From positions 28,777,401 to 28,841,400 of the forward strand of contig NC_063434.1 of the NCBI RefSeq assembly GCF_020379485.1: a DNA stretch of 64,000 bases, given 5' to 3'. A program made the position numbers and the translations under genes. Under the pieces are notes generated by a model that was given only the letters and a program-made list of their open reading frames with translations, did no database searches and had not been told where the DNA came from. Positions 1-13,785 of this stretch are shown piece after piece (positions within the stretch are counted from its first letter, which is position 1; each line of letters begins with the position of its first letter). The stretch is from Brassica napus. Taxonomy: Eukaryota > Streptophyta > Magnoliopsida > Brassicales > Brassicaceae.

Positions 1-429
1 CAAGAGGGTGCATGTATAATCTCATGTAGGACCATTTCAAGAAACCATCCTGAATCACAATGGATTCTATGATTAGCCAACATGATGAAAGTAAAGCCAT
101 CAAAGAGGGAGGGGAGAGAGAAAGAGAGGCACTCAAGAGAGTGTCTTTATAAAGAAGAAAAAAGAAGAAGATGACGATGAAGAAGAAGCTGCCTAGAAAG
201 AGCCTTGTTGGAAATTTTGGCCTCAGACGACTAATTATTAATAATAAATAAAGTTGTTCAAAGGTCAAGTCATCTTGAGTGTTTGATGCAGTTTTTGGTT
301 ATAAACATGTTGGAAAATATACAGATTTTTAATTAAACTAAAACCAATTTGTAACAAATAAACGTTGTATTATTTTTCACTAAAACCTAGTATAAGTTAT
401 GTATTAGGCTATAACTGTATTTTAAAAAT
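1..429. other. Unassigned sequence at left edge
   Basis: No gene is supported here. The stretch is purine-rich (GA-rich runs around 110-190) and then AT-rich. It could be leader or promoter of a gene outside the window, but nothing decides this. Confidence 0.4.
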
Positions 430-660
430 TATAAGAGCCAAGTTGAACATTGCGGGTTTCTACTAAAACACTGGTGAGATTGGACTCCTTCAAAGGTGAC
501 CAAGAAAGAGGACATTGCCAGGGACCTCTCCAGGACTCTGATTGTTGACAATCTCATGGCGATTAGAGTACTGAATATAAACAGTCTTCCCTCGAATCTG
601 AGCCGGCTCTGAAGACGAAGCATAATAAGAAACCATTGATATTGCCTGATTCACGTCACC
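430..660 (-). pseudogene. PTB1: PTB1/2-type polypyrimidine-tract-binding protein, exon relic
   Basis: The minus strand encodes a piece of the first RRM region of plant PTB splicing regulators, including NQAISMVSYYASS, then RGKTVYIQYSNRHEI and NNQSPGEVPGN. The next conserved segment (LVTFEGVQSH) continues only in another frame (about position 500), so there is a frameshift, and homology fades near 430. The left side of the exon keeps an intron acceptor (TTTGCAG just above position 660), so this is a piece of genomic DNA and not a reverse-transcribed copy. No other PTB exons are seen nearby. In Arabidopsis PTB1 (At3g01150) adjoins MYB106 (At3g01140), which is the next gene here, so this is most simply the local PTB1 copy largely deleted. 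PTB proteins bind CU-rich RNA and control alternative splicing; this fragment cannot encode one. Confidence 0.85.
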
Positions 661-3394
661 CTGCAAATGAATCAAAGTATACAGTTTTGTATCTGCGTAT
701 ACCTGAACTGAACTGTGAGCTCGCCATCTCTCCGGTAAAAAGGCGCGGGCGCTCAAAGGATTCTCTCTCTCTCTCTGTACAGCTAAAATATCTGTAAAAA
801 TTGCAAATCAGTCCCCTAAAACAAATTACTATGCTTCCGGATAGATAGATACCCATGCAATGACGTGACTATAATAGCCCATTTAGCCTATATATTAAGG
901 GCCCAATAGTCCAGTACATTTTAGTTATCTCTCGCCGTGGTTGTGTGTTTGTTTTCTTCGTTTTTGTTCCTTTCTTTTGTTGTTGTTGTTGTGATCTTCT
1001 CAATGGATTTTGCTTGCCTTGTCCAATACAATTTTTGATCAATTTATTTTAAAATAATGTGACCTCTTTAGAGAAATTCCAAATCAAACCTAAAAGCTAA
1101 TAAATTTGAGCTGTTTCTTGGCCCTACATGAACTAACTGTTACTTAACTCTCATATCCTTAGTCTTGGATTGGTCCAGAGGGTCTCAAAAGTCGTCACTC
1201 GTCACTACTATTTTGTGAAGGTACTCTTCCATTAATTCTGGTTTAAATTGTATTAATATTAACTTAGTACTGTACTAAGTTTGTTGCACTCTTTTTCTAA
1301 TCTGTGTGGCTTATTTCTTGCCGTAAGTTCTCTCAAGTAAATGATCCATATGCTTGGCTTGGCCTACTGTGGTTAATGTCAAAGTTGTATGTTCGGTTCC
1401 TTCCTTTTTGTTTACTTTTAGTTTGGATGATTTAGGGTAATGTCTTGCTGAAGATAATGATGAAAGGTTGGTTTAGCTGAGAATCACCAAGTTTGAGTTG
1501 GAAAATGGTAACAGTTTGTAGCTTTTCATGTGTGCGACTTCTTGTTCTCCTACTGAATTTCATACATGTGAACGAGCATACTAATGCAAAAGACTTGGAC
1601 CATTGATATGAAAATTTAAGAAATTACCATGGTACTGAGCTGGTCCAAAAACTGATGATGAAGGAAAGCAAATGGTTAACAGTTGACTTTAAAAGCTTTT
1701 ACCTCTCTTCTTGGCTCATTGGTTCTTACTTCTCTCAATTTTTGCTTGGGAGGTTCAGCTACGTGGATGGATGTGATCTTCACAAGTGGCATAATCATCA
1801 TCATCATCTGTGAAGCTTAGCTTAGTGACTACTGTTTGGACCATAAGTAGAAGCTGTCACAATGAAAATCAGCAAGACATTTAAAGGAGGTGGACCATTG
1901 TACTTTACATCTTTTGCAGCCACTGTGATATTTTTCCAATTCTTGTGTTATTAATACTAATATTGGTAGAATTCTTTAGGCCTATGATTGTCTTATGGTT
2001 TCTCTTAGAGTCGATGAAGATACTATCTTCTCGCCCTACAAGCTAGGAGCCCACCTCAATAAATTCCTTCTCTTGTTGATGCCATGGAACACACTAGGAT
2101 ACTCTTTCTTTGTTTGGTCTAGTAAAATCTATTTAATGTCACCGTCACCACCATAAATCGTCTACCTTTCTTGGCAGCCAAAGTTTACCTTTGTCGACAA
2201 CATTTGATCACTTGTAAACTAACCAGTCCATGCATGATATAGAAAAACTCAAACCGTTTTGGTAAAAAACGTTGCATGATGAACAGTTGAGAAACAAGGT
2301 ATATGATCTGAGTTAATCAGTTTCCTCAGCTAGGCTTATGATAAATGTTGTTGCAGACATCATATATAATCAATTTTTTTGTAGCTTTTGTGATATGCTA
2401 CTGTTTTAACGGTAAAAAACTAAATCGTAAATGATGACTTTTACCTCACCCAGTTAGCTATTTGGTGGTTAAGCTGGATGCTTTTGATTATTCATTGTCT
2501 TTATTTGTTTATCTTTGTGATAAAATGGATCTTTTGATGACTTGACACCAAGAACAGTGTACCAGCTAGTGGGACTTTCATTAAATGATGAAGGAATCAC
2601 ACAAGGAAAAGTTGTTTATCTCCTTTCTTCTTGCTCCCCACCACAAAAATGCTTTATCTGTTTAGTAACAAGGTTAAAAATCTCTTCCAAAGTTACTGTG
2701 GCCTGCATGCTTAAGCAGTAAATTTTCAAATATCTTGGTTTTTACCGCGGTTATAGCCTTCTGAATAAAGAAGAAGTCTATGTTAATGCCATGATAGACA
2801 ACCAACTAATTACTTGCAACTACTATTATTAGAGTCTATAGATCGTAACCAAAAAATTTGCTCTAAGTTACTCCAAATCTCATCAATTCTCTCTGTCTGA
2901 TTTGCTTTTCCAGTTATAGTGCCAGCTTCCTCTTCTTCACCGCCATTTAACAGCATTTACTGTTGTGGAGTCCCTAGTAAAAGCTAGCAAAAATGTGAAA
3001 GAAAGAAATCAACAAACACGTTTTTGATAAAGGAGTGTAACTAATTACGGTAACTAGTTATAGCTAAGAGAGAGAGAGAGAGAGAACAATGATCACTTTG
3101 TAGCTTTCAAGAAACCATACTTTATTAGGATACCAGTCATAAGAAACCTAGAGCATCTATGGATAGATGAAAACTTACTCCAGGTTCTGAAAATTAACCA
3201 TTTACTTTGTGCAATAAGATGGCTAATCTTTGGGTGCTCTGTTGAATCGTTAAAAGGAAAATTAAGTGTTAGAACCACAAGGGTAATAACTCATCTCGAC
3301 CCCATCTAATTGAATGTCAATCCATGTCAAAGACCGTGGGAAAGAGGCTCTTACAGAACCTAAATAGAGACATCTTCTGTTGTGTCTCTCCCTC
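661..3394. other. Long intergenic region upstream of MYB106
   Basis: No convincing coding exons were found. There is a short TTG microsatellite near 975-995, a CAT/ATC run near 1794-1812 and a GA run near 3068-3086. The region probably includes MYB106 regulatory DNA. Confidence 0.5.
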
Positions 3395-3400
3395 TATAAA
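3395..3400 (+). promoter_or_regulatory. TATA box of MYB106
   Basis: TATAAA lies in the context CCTCTATAAATC, about 165 bases before the MYB106 start codon, which is reasonable for a short plant leader. No better TATA motif lies between it and the ATG. Confidence 0.55.
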
Positions 3401-3565
3401 TCAAGACTCAAGCCAAGAGAGCAGCTTTTGTGGACCATCATGATCATCTAATGACTACTACTACTACCTCATACACTACATTACACCATAAATCACGTTG
3501 AAGATATGTTATAAGATAACAAAAAGAAAAAGCCTCTCTCTTCAGTAGCTTTAGCATAATTTGTA

Positions 3566-4787
3566 ATGGGAAGATCGCCGTGCTGTGATAAGGCTGGGCT
3601 AAAGAAAGGGCCATGGACACCAGAAGAGGATCAGAAACTCTTGGCTTACATTGAAGAACATGGCCATGGAAGCTGGCGCTCTTTGCCTGAGAAAGCTGGT
3701 AACTAACTTCCACATTTCTTTTATCTTCTTCTACCTCTATTCAAATCTAATTTATCCAAACTCCATGTAGGTCTCCAAAGATGTGGAAAGAGTTGCAGAC
3801 TGAGATGGACTAATTACCTAAGACCAGACATCAAGAGAGGCAAATTCACTGTACAAGAAGAACAAACCATCATTCAACTCCACGCTCTCCTCGGAAACAG
3901 GTGAGACTCAATCACCTTTTTTGTCATTTCTTGATCTCTGATGTGATCCTCTTGATTTTTCTAATAGATGGTCAGCGATTGCAACTCACTTAGCAAAAAG
4001 GACAGACAACGAGATAAAAAACTACTGGAACACACACTTGAAGAAACGTCTGGTTAAAATGGGGATAGATCCAGTGACTCACAAGCACAAAAACGAGACT
4101 CTAATGTCTTCCACAGGTCAGTCCAAGAGCGCAGCAGCCACGCTTAGCCACATGGCTCAATGGGAGAGTGCTCGTCTCGAAGCTGAAGCAAGGCTAGCTA
4201 GAGAATCAAAGCTTCTCCATTACCAAAACAACAAAGCAGCGGCTCCTAATAATTGCTTGTCTCACAAGGCATCATCAACAAATTGGACAAAACCAAACCA
4301 AGGTAATTATGATCTTCAAAACTAAATATTTATTGATAACTTATATATACAAATGATGAATGTTCCGACAGGAAAAGGAGATCAACAGCTTGAATCACCA
4401 ACGTCGACGGTGACGTTCTCCGAGAATCTCCATCTGATGATCATGCCTTCGGGAGAGAATAACAACGAATCCTCTGAGATTCAGAACATGACTGAGTTCG
4501 CCTTGTCTTCTTCCACCTCCTCCGATGTCAAAGATTCTGACCAAGACTGGATGAGGCAGATCAACTGTCCGACAGAAGGAATCGAAGAAGGATTCACCAG
4601 CCTCCTTCTGCTCGGTGATTCAGGTGATCGGAGTCTCTCCACCGGTAAAAAAGACAAGGAGACCGTTGCAGGCGCGGTCGAGGTCACTGAGAGTGACTAC
4701 AGCTACTATGAGGACAACAAGAACTACTGGAATAGCATTCTCAACTTGGTTGATTCCACACCGTCCGATTCATCAACCATGTTCTGA
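3566..4787 (+). CDS. MYB106: R2R3-MYB transcription factor, MIXTA-like (MYB106/NOECK)
   Basis: Four exons, 3566-3698, 3771-3900, 3968-4302 and 4372-4787, give about 337 residues. The start MGRSPCCDK is the classic R2R3-MYB N-terminus. R2 is at about residues 14-61 and R3 at about 67-112, with the usual tryptophans. After the DNA-binding domain comes the subgroup 9 motif [18 protein letters not shown], and the C-terminus ([18 protein letters not shown]) matches MYB106 more closely than MYB16. The family acts in the nucleus to control epidermal cell shape, restrain trichome branching and drive cuticle genes. One oddity is in R3: the usual HLP-KRTDNE reads HLAKRTDNE (Ala97). The exon phases agree and the frame is open, so the gene looks functional. 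Confidence 0.95.
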
Positions 4788-5069
4788 TCTAATGGTCCAC
4801 TTTCATTTGTAATGTCGATAGCTTCCCAATACTTTTGTCTTTTTTTTCTTTACTTTATTTACGTAAAGGGTGTTGGAATGAAACTTCATGAAAATGACCA
4901 TTTTTACAACAACAAAAATATTTCACATTCCAATGTTTTGATATTTGCATGATAGCAAATCCATTTACAATACAATGCTTTTACGTTGAATACGTCTTCA
5001 GATTTCCTTTTTAACTTTGAAACTAGTTTTCAATACTTTAATATCCATGTAAATTATATGAAACAGAGG

Positions 5070-5245
5070 CAGTGCCGGTCCAACATTCTCAATTTTTTTC
5101 TTGATGCCCTAAGCTCATTTAAAATTTTATGCCTTTGTTATTCATGTAAAAAAAATTTATGCTTTATATACAACTAAATTTTTTGCTTAAAATATGATGT
5201 TCTAAGCGGTTGGTTACCTCGCCTATGATCGAGACCGGCCCTCTG
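5070..5245. mobile_element. Non-autonomous hAT-type element, 176 bp
   Basis: The ends are CAGTGCCGGTC on the left and, read inward, CAGAGGGCCGGTC on the right, a terminal inverted repeat typical of small plant hAT elements. The flanks carry an 8-bp target duplication with one mismatch, AACAGAGG at 5062-5069 and AATAGAGG at 5246-5253. The interior has no coding capacity. Confidence 0.75.
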
Positions 5246-5734
5246 AATAGAGGGACTATGAACCATGTTTAATACTTTTACGGTTTTACCTCATCTTTGT
5301 TGCTCATCGTTCTGAAATTTGTATGTAAAGAGATGTAGAGGGTGTACTTAAAAATCAACACGTTGACATGTCTGAGTCAAAAGAAACAAAATTTAATGCT
5401 TGGTAGTTTCATGTCATTTTCTTTATAATAAATAGATTCAATTAAACTAAAAGTTACATAAGAAACTGAACAAAGGTAAATTCATCGTTTTTTAAATACA
5501 AAAATGCACTCTTCTTTTTACAAAAAAAATGCACTCTTCTTGGATATTAATTTGTAGATTTTGTTATATTAAGCCAAGCTTGGATACATTTTTTTGGAGT
5601 GTACAAGAAAAAAGTGGGCGTAACAAGGCTCTCAATATGGGCTTAAAACAGTTAAATCCGTTCGTGAAGAAAAAGGCCTCCACCTTTTTACGTTAAAGAA
5701 AATAGTAGGCTGCATGAGAGGGACCAATATGAAC

Positions 5735-5875
5735 ATAGCTTTGTGGTAAGAAAGCTTAACGTTCCGAATCCTCAAGGCCTTGGTTCGAATATTGGTCATC
5801 ACCATCTTCTTGATCTAACAGTCTTACGCTCTCTCTTACAACATGAAAGGCATTCTCAAATGCCTTTTTTTTTTT
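5735..5875 (+). mobile_element. Possible tRNA-derived SINE remnant
   Basis: A box-A-like stretch (TAGCTTTGTGGTAAG near 5737) is followed after tRNA-like spacing by the box-B match GGTTCGAAT near 5782. About 60 bases later an 8-bp stem, AAGGCATT/AATGCCTT (5847-5866), runs straight into a run of eleven T, as expected for a Pol III terminator. No clean tRNA cloverleaf was found, so a SINE or pseudo-tRNA is more likely than a tRNA gene. No target duplication was identified. Confidence 0.35.
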
Positions 5876-6479
5876 CATATGAATGGCTTATTGGGTTATG
5901 GTGTCTTTTTTATTTTAATAAATTTGAGAAAAGCTCTGTTTTGTTCTTCTTATGAAGTCATGCCCTATTCTTCAACTCTGGTCTGGGCGGAGATTGATTC
6001 ACCATCGATACTCTGCCCTTGTTGTTGGTCTAATATTGTCTTTTGATATGTCATCCATCTACCCTTTAGTTTCTTTATGTAAAGAGAGTATCCAATAATA
6101 ATTCACAATCTAAAATGATTCCAATTGCCTGAGTACATTCTCACATTGATGCTTCTCAACACTCTTTTAAAGCCATATAAGAATCTACTCTACAACCTAT
6201 GAATCGTCTACACATACTTTCTCTTATGGAATCTCACACCCTTTTCTAAATTCTCGAATACATAAAGCTTAAGGAGGACATGGCACTAACGTACGTTACA
6301 TCAAGAATCCATTTTATTGTCATTTGGATTCATTAAATTATTAGATATTTAATTTAATTAAGTAACGACTAATCATCATTACCACAAGTGTGTCTGAATA
6401 TTTTGGGAAAAGATGAAAGCTGATGAGTCTTTGCCACGTCCCCCACATTAACGATAATTAACCCGTTTACAAAAACAAG
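5876..6479. other. Intergenic, upstream of KIN10
   Basis: Nothing beyond ordinary AT-rich intergenic sequence is visible. It probably contains the KIN10 promoter. Confidence 0.4.
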
Positions 6480-6494
6480 AGAAAATAAAAAAAA

Positions 6495-7086
6495 ATTGTG
6501 CAAGCAAGCAAGCAAGCAAGAGCAAGGAGAAGAGAGCGAGAGAATCTCTCAGAATCTGGTATTGAGCTCATCTCTTCATCTTCTTTCCGTTTCCAATCTC
6601 AATTTCTACTTTTCTTAGCTCAGAAATTTAGGTCCTTTTTTTTTGTTTCTTTGCTGCATTTCGACTTATCTTATTTTTGCCAAGCTCGATCTCTCTGAAA
6701 TCTTCTATTTTCGGAAACTAATCTTCTATTTTCGGAAACTAATTGTCTCTCTTTTTGATGTTGAATTTGCAAATCCGAGTGTGTTTGATCGCTTTTGTAA
6801 CCGTCGGTTCTCTATGGGGTACGAGAGAGATCCAATTACTTAGAGATCTAATTAGTAATTATTGGATTGTTAGGGTTCTTATAACGAATTGGGGATGTAG
6901 TTTTGAGAAATTGCTATTTTAAAGCTCTATCTTGTTCTATCATAGCAAGAATCGGGAGAATTAAGATTGAATAGAGTTTGGTTTAACTCATAATAAAGTT
7001 TATATCCTCGCTACTGAACAATGCTTTGCAGTTTGTTTCAAAGTCTTGTGTAGAAGATTTAATATTATTAGCTCTTTGTGTAGAAA
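6495..7086 (+). promoter_or_regulatory. KIN10 5' leader with upstream ORFs and leader intron
   Basis: A CAAG tetranucleotide run near 6500-6520 precedes a 66-codon upstream ORF (6498-6698) and a second overlapping one (6643-6843). A perfect 21-bp tandem duplication occupies 6699-6719 and 6720-6740. An intron acceptor (GTGTAG) ends three bases before the KIN10 ATG, so the leader is probably spliced, as in Arabidopsis. The leader donor was not fixed. Confidence 0.5.
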
Positions 7087-9497
<2,411 letters not shown>

Positions 9498-10151
9498 ATA
9501 ATCAAACCGGACCGCTTCAAGAATAATCTTCCCACTTTCCTTTGTTTCTCCTTCTAAGAAATGTTCACAAAGACATTAAACGTTTAACTTCTTTCAGTTT
9601 TTTTTTTTTTTTGGAACTCATCTAAACATACCTCGTTTAATTTATAATGTAAGACCGGGCAACTCGAGTAAAAGAAATAACCAGGAGCAGCTTTGTACAT
9701 AATTTATAGTTTTAAGTTTCTCGACTTATATATATGATATTTGTAGCGCCATTTGTACATAAATTTTCTAGCCAGTCTCTTTTAGGCAGTCTCAAGAAAA
9801 TAGGACATTCGCTTGTTTCATTCTCGCAATGAAAGAAAATAGGCTCATTGCATGGAATCGTGAGACAATGTTAACGTATCTGACAATGTTGCAACTACAT
9901 TCTTAAATGCTGAACCATTGTTTCACAACATGGTGACCACCGAACATGATAGGTGTGTGTTTATGTGTATAATAAGCAAACGTGCATGTATATATATATA
10001 TATGCAAATGAACTTTTCAGACCCCTCTTGGTTTGTTTGTTTGTTTGTTTGTTTGTTTGTGACAAGTTTTTAATGTGTGAACTACAAATGATGCCAAGTG
10101 AAGATATATATAAATATGACATTTGCTAAACGTAATATTTGATTATTTCTG
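9498..10151. other. Intergenic between convergent KIN10 and CRK kinase genes
   Basis: The region contains the 3' ends of both genes, a TA run near 9990-10003 and a GTTT tetranucleotide microsatellite near 10031-10060. No gene was seen. Confidence 0.5.
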
Positions 10152-12688
10152 TCATTTTAAACCTCTTTCTATTCTTGGCGGTCTTCGAACATCGACAATG
10201 GCATCACTTTCAGTCCTCCGTAGTATCTCATTCATCCCATTAGTTTGAAAAATCTTCGGATTCGCCCCAGCATTCGTCAAACCCTAAAAAGATATCGTCA
10301 TACAATAAAATTAAGGCGCCAAATCATGAAAGATCGTTCCAAATTCAAAATGATAGACTCACCGTATCCGACTTCTTGTGATGCACGCCAGGGAACAACA
10401 ACACGTCAGAGGAGTCTAGAGAAACGTGCGGCCTAAGCAAGCTCGGTTTGTCTTCATTCATTGTTAACCCAAAAGTGTTCTTAGCAAAAGCCATGCTCAT
10501 ACCACTGACATGACTCGCAGATCCTGCAGGCTGATTATACGTCAGCGTTGAAGCTGCGTCGTTTTCTTTCCTCTTTTTAGTCCCAGCCCATGCGAACCCG
10601 CTTGCCGGTGCCGTGGTTTGAGATAAACCAATGTACGGGAACTCGCTTCGAGTCGTCGCTTGAGATGTCTCGGATGGTGTCTGGACAATGATCTCCGTCT
10701 CGGCTTCCTTCTTTCCTTCCTGCGTTAACATTTAACCAAATTACGAATAAAGAACCAGGGTTTTAAAGCATCGGTTTATTCCGGTCTAATTCCAGCTTCG
10801 ATATATACCTGTTGGGTTGGTAACTTGTTAGTAGGCTCTTTGATTGTTCTACGTGATTTCCCTGATTTCTTGGGTGCCAAGTTATCTCTTTTCCTTATAA
10901 CAACTCTTCTCCTGCAATACAAATATTTTAATCTTACAACACACGTAACGACATAGACAACCATATATATAAAGAGTTTGTGAAAATCGATATTGATTGA
11001 AACCTTCGTTGAAGTTCTTCACGGTACTTAGCATCCATTTCTTTGTTAGGAGGGTACTTAGGTAATGTCGATGGATCACAAGCGTAAGGCTTTGTGTTAA
11101 AGTACTGAAATAACAAAACCACAGAACAGACCACATGTTATTAGTTTAGGTTATATATATGTCTGTAATTGATTTGATATTTTTGATTAAAGTTTAGGGG
11201 TTTTTTTCACCTCTGACATGATAGCAGAAGAGGCAGTTCCTCGTTTCTCAGGATTAGTAGATAATAATTTCTCCAGAAGACTAACTGCTGTTTTTGGAAA
11301 CTCCTCAAAACTTTCTCTCAGACAACCTTCATATTGATGTTGTGGTCTAAACATCTTAGTTTGAGAATGAAGCTTATTGTTCTTTTCCCAAAATTCTTCA
11401 TCTGGTGGTCCACAGAGTTTATAAATCTTGTGAAGTTGTTCAATCTACATAAAACAAACAAATAAATATTATCTCTATTTGGAATGAGTAATTTCTATAT
11501 ATATAGCTTGGGTCCCTTTCCTCACCTCTGTTCTTCCTTTAAGAAGTGGCCTTCCGGTAAGAATCTCAGCAAAAACACATCCCACGCTCCAAAGATCGAT
11601 TGATACGCTATAACTCGTGGAACCCATTAGAAGTTCAGGTGCACGGTACCATAGCGTCACAACCCGGCTTGTTAACTGATTCTTGTTTCTTGGCGTTACA
11701 ATGTTGGCTAGTCCAAAATCAGCTAGCTTCAAAACTCCTTTGTTATTTACCAGAATGTTTGCTGCTTTGATGTCTCTGTGCATTATCCCTCGTAAATGAC
11801 AATGTTCTACTCCCAACAGAAGCTGCTGCATGTAGCATTTGATCTGAAAAGGAAATTAGGGTTATCAGTAAAACAAAACAGAGTTACTTGCGCCAGACGT
11901 CATGTTTTTTTCTCTTGTGTGTCTTTCTTACTTGTGCCTCAGTGAATTTGATGTCAGGAGATGAACATAAGCCTTCGAGATCATGTTCCATGTAATCGAA
12001 CACAAAGTACATGCTATTTGAGTTACGTGACGCGATGATCCCTTCGAGTTTCATGATGTTTGGATGATCTAATCTTCTCAAAATCATGATTTCTCTCGCA
12101 ATGAATCTTATGTTTTCAGTTTCGAAATTTTGAACCCTTATTTTCTTTAGAGCCATAACTCGTCCCGTCGATACCTCACAAGCCCGGAACACGTTGCTAT
12201 ACGTACCTTGCCCAATCTAAGATTTTATAGAAAAAAAATGGAAGAAGAAATTAATTGTTGACATCATAGATAGTGGCTGTCTCTTGTATTACAAGGAATG
12301 TTTAGAGATATAGGGTTATTTTTTAAACCTTCTCTCTTTTCTCAAAGTCCTCCGCGCGTAATGGGCTCCATCCATGAACGGCCTCCGGTGCGGCAGAGCT
12401 GAGCCATGAAGGCCAACCACCCGCCACCTGCTCAGCCTCTACATTACCATGCGTCAATCCCGATCTCAGGCTAACTCCGGTTGTCCTTGATCTTGGAGCA
12501 TCATCGTCTTTATTGCGATGTTTTTTTGGAGATGAGTTAACAACACGGCGGTGAGGTGGAGGACTAGGAAGAACATGAGGTTTGTGGTTGTTTTGGGGAT
12601 GACTCCGGTGGACAGCGGTGTCTAAACGGCGGCGGAGATGGCGTGGAGGACCAGCGGGAGAAGAATGCTTGGAGTGGAAGCAACCCAT
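10152..12688 (-). CDS. CDC2-related (CRK/CDKC-like) Ser/Thr kinase, At3g01085 type
   Basis: Eight exons on the minus strand (12688-12329, 12216-11932, 11843-11526, 11446-11211, 11104-11004, 10911-10809, 10720-10363, 10283-10152) join in phase to about 630 residues. The N-terminus MGCFHSKHS is a strong N-myristoylation and palmitoylation signal, so membrane anchoring is predicted. The basic, Pro/Ser-rich N-terminal region (about residues 10-120) is followed by the kinase domain: IGQGTYSNV loop, the ALKK lysine, HRDIKAANIL, DFGLANIV, and TLWYRAPELL, which is the cyclin-dependent-kinase-like activation segment. A long Ser/Thr-rich tail follows. It corresponds to the CRK proteins of the cdk9-like clade next to KIN10 in Arabidopsis. 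Cyclin partner and substrates are unknown. The start was chosen because it restores the MGC motif. Confidence 0.92.
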
Positions 12689-13070
12689 AATAACGAAAGC
12701 TAATTATCAAAGGAGAGGTTCCGGGTGGCGTGAGTATGGACCCGAGTCGGGTAACGGGTCCAACGCAGGGAGGACAATCCCCGCATTAGACCATAAAGAA
12801 ATGAAAAAAAAAGTGAGAAAATTCAAAAACTGAAAGGAAATTAGGTTTTGCTCAAAAGAGAGGAAAATAGGTTTGGATGTAAAATAGAGAGAGATAATTA
12901 CGGAGAATAAAACAATCCTCCTTATACATTGGAAGAGAAATAGAAAAGAAAATTTAATCTTCTTATCTTTACTATTTGTCTTTGTAATTTACAATAGATT
13001 TATATATATCATACAAGCACATTTTAAAACAAAAAAAAACGAAAAATTACTAAAGTTTAAAGGGAAAGTT
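12689..13070. other. Intergenic, promoter side of the CRK gene
   Basis: No gene is seen. The sequence probably holds the leader and promoter of the minus-strand kinase gene. Confidence 0.4.
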
Positions 13071-13282
13071 TTAAAAAATTTATCCAAAAGTTTTTCCCCC
13101 AAATTCTACTGCTTAACAACATATCTATAGTTTTTCTTCACATCTATAGTTGTTTATTCACATTTACAGAAATTATATCTGGATGAGAACATATAATTTC
13201 TGTAAATGTGAATAAACAACTATAGATGTGAAGAAAAACTATAGATATGGGGGAAAAACTTTTGGATAAATTTTTAAAATAG
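13071..13282. mobile_element. Foldback (MITE-like) inverted repeat, about 210 bp
   Basis: Two arms of about 90 bases are almost perfect reverse complements, for example AAAGTTTTTCCCCC at 13088-13101 and its complement at 13250-13263, meeting at a loop of about 14 bases near 13180. The left arm carries about 20 extra bases (near 13101-13121) absent from the right. No coding capacity was seen and the superfamily is undecided because no clear target duplication was found. Confidence 0.7.
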
Positions 13283-13785
13283 CAACTAACAAGTCTTTGG
13301 GAAAAACTTAGTCATGTTCCAACATCAAATACATATATTGTCTGACTCATGGGCCAGATTATCGGTATGCACTTATTGAGTTTAGAAATAAATATTATTT
13401 TATCATATAGTTGTGTATAGATGTCATTGACATGTTACATCATATAAAGTGTAATAGTGGCAACTACCATTACAATGGTTCTAAACTGAAATACCTATAT
13501 ACCTTACAAATCAAAGCCCAAAATATAGGTCCAATAAAGTTTTTTTCTTATCATATAAAGCAAATTACACTTATCTTTCAGGTTTCAACAATTGATTTCC
13601 CACCAACAAAAGCAAAGCATGAACAATCTCCCAAGGCACAGACACACTGACACAACGAATGACTGAAGATCCAAGAAACCAACATAATAGAGAGTAACGA
13701 ACACTAAGAGCTACGGAGGAAGGAGTTTCACTTTGCTAAGAATCTAAACAATCGTTTTTTATTCATAAAAAGAAGTCAAGACTCG
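13283..13785. other. Intergenic, 3' side of ENODL16
   Basis: Nothing identifiable beyond the 3' untranslated region of the minus-strand ENODL gene. Confidence 0.4.

Noticed and set aside
5735..5810. True tRNA gene
   Set aside because: Box A and B matches exist but no acceptor stem or anticodon arm could be folded by eye; called a SINE-like remnant instead.
6498..6843. Plus-strand ORFs as independent small genes before KIN10
   Set aside because: They fit the KIN10 leader (downstream acceptor three bases before the ATG) and are better treated as upstream ORFs.
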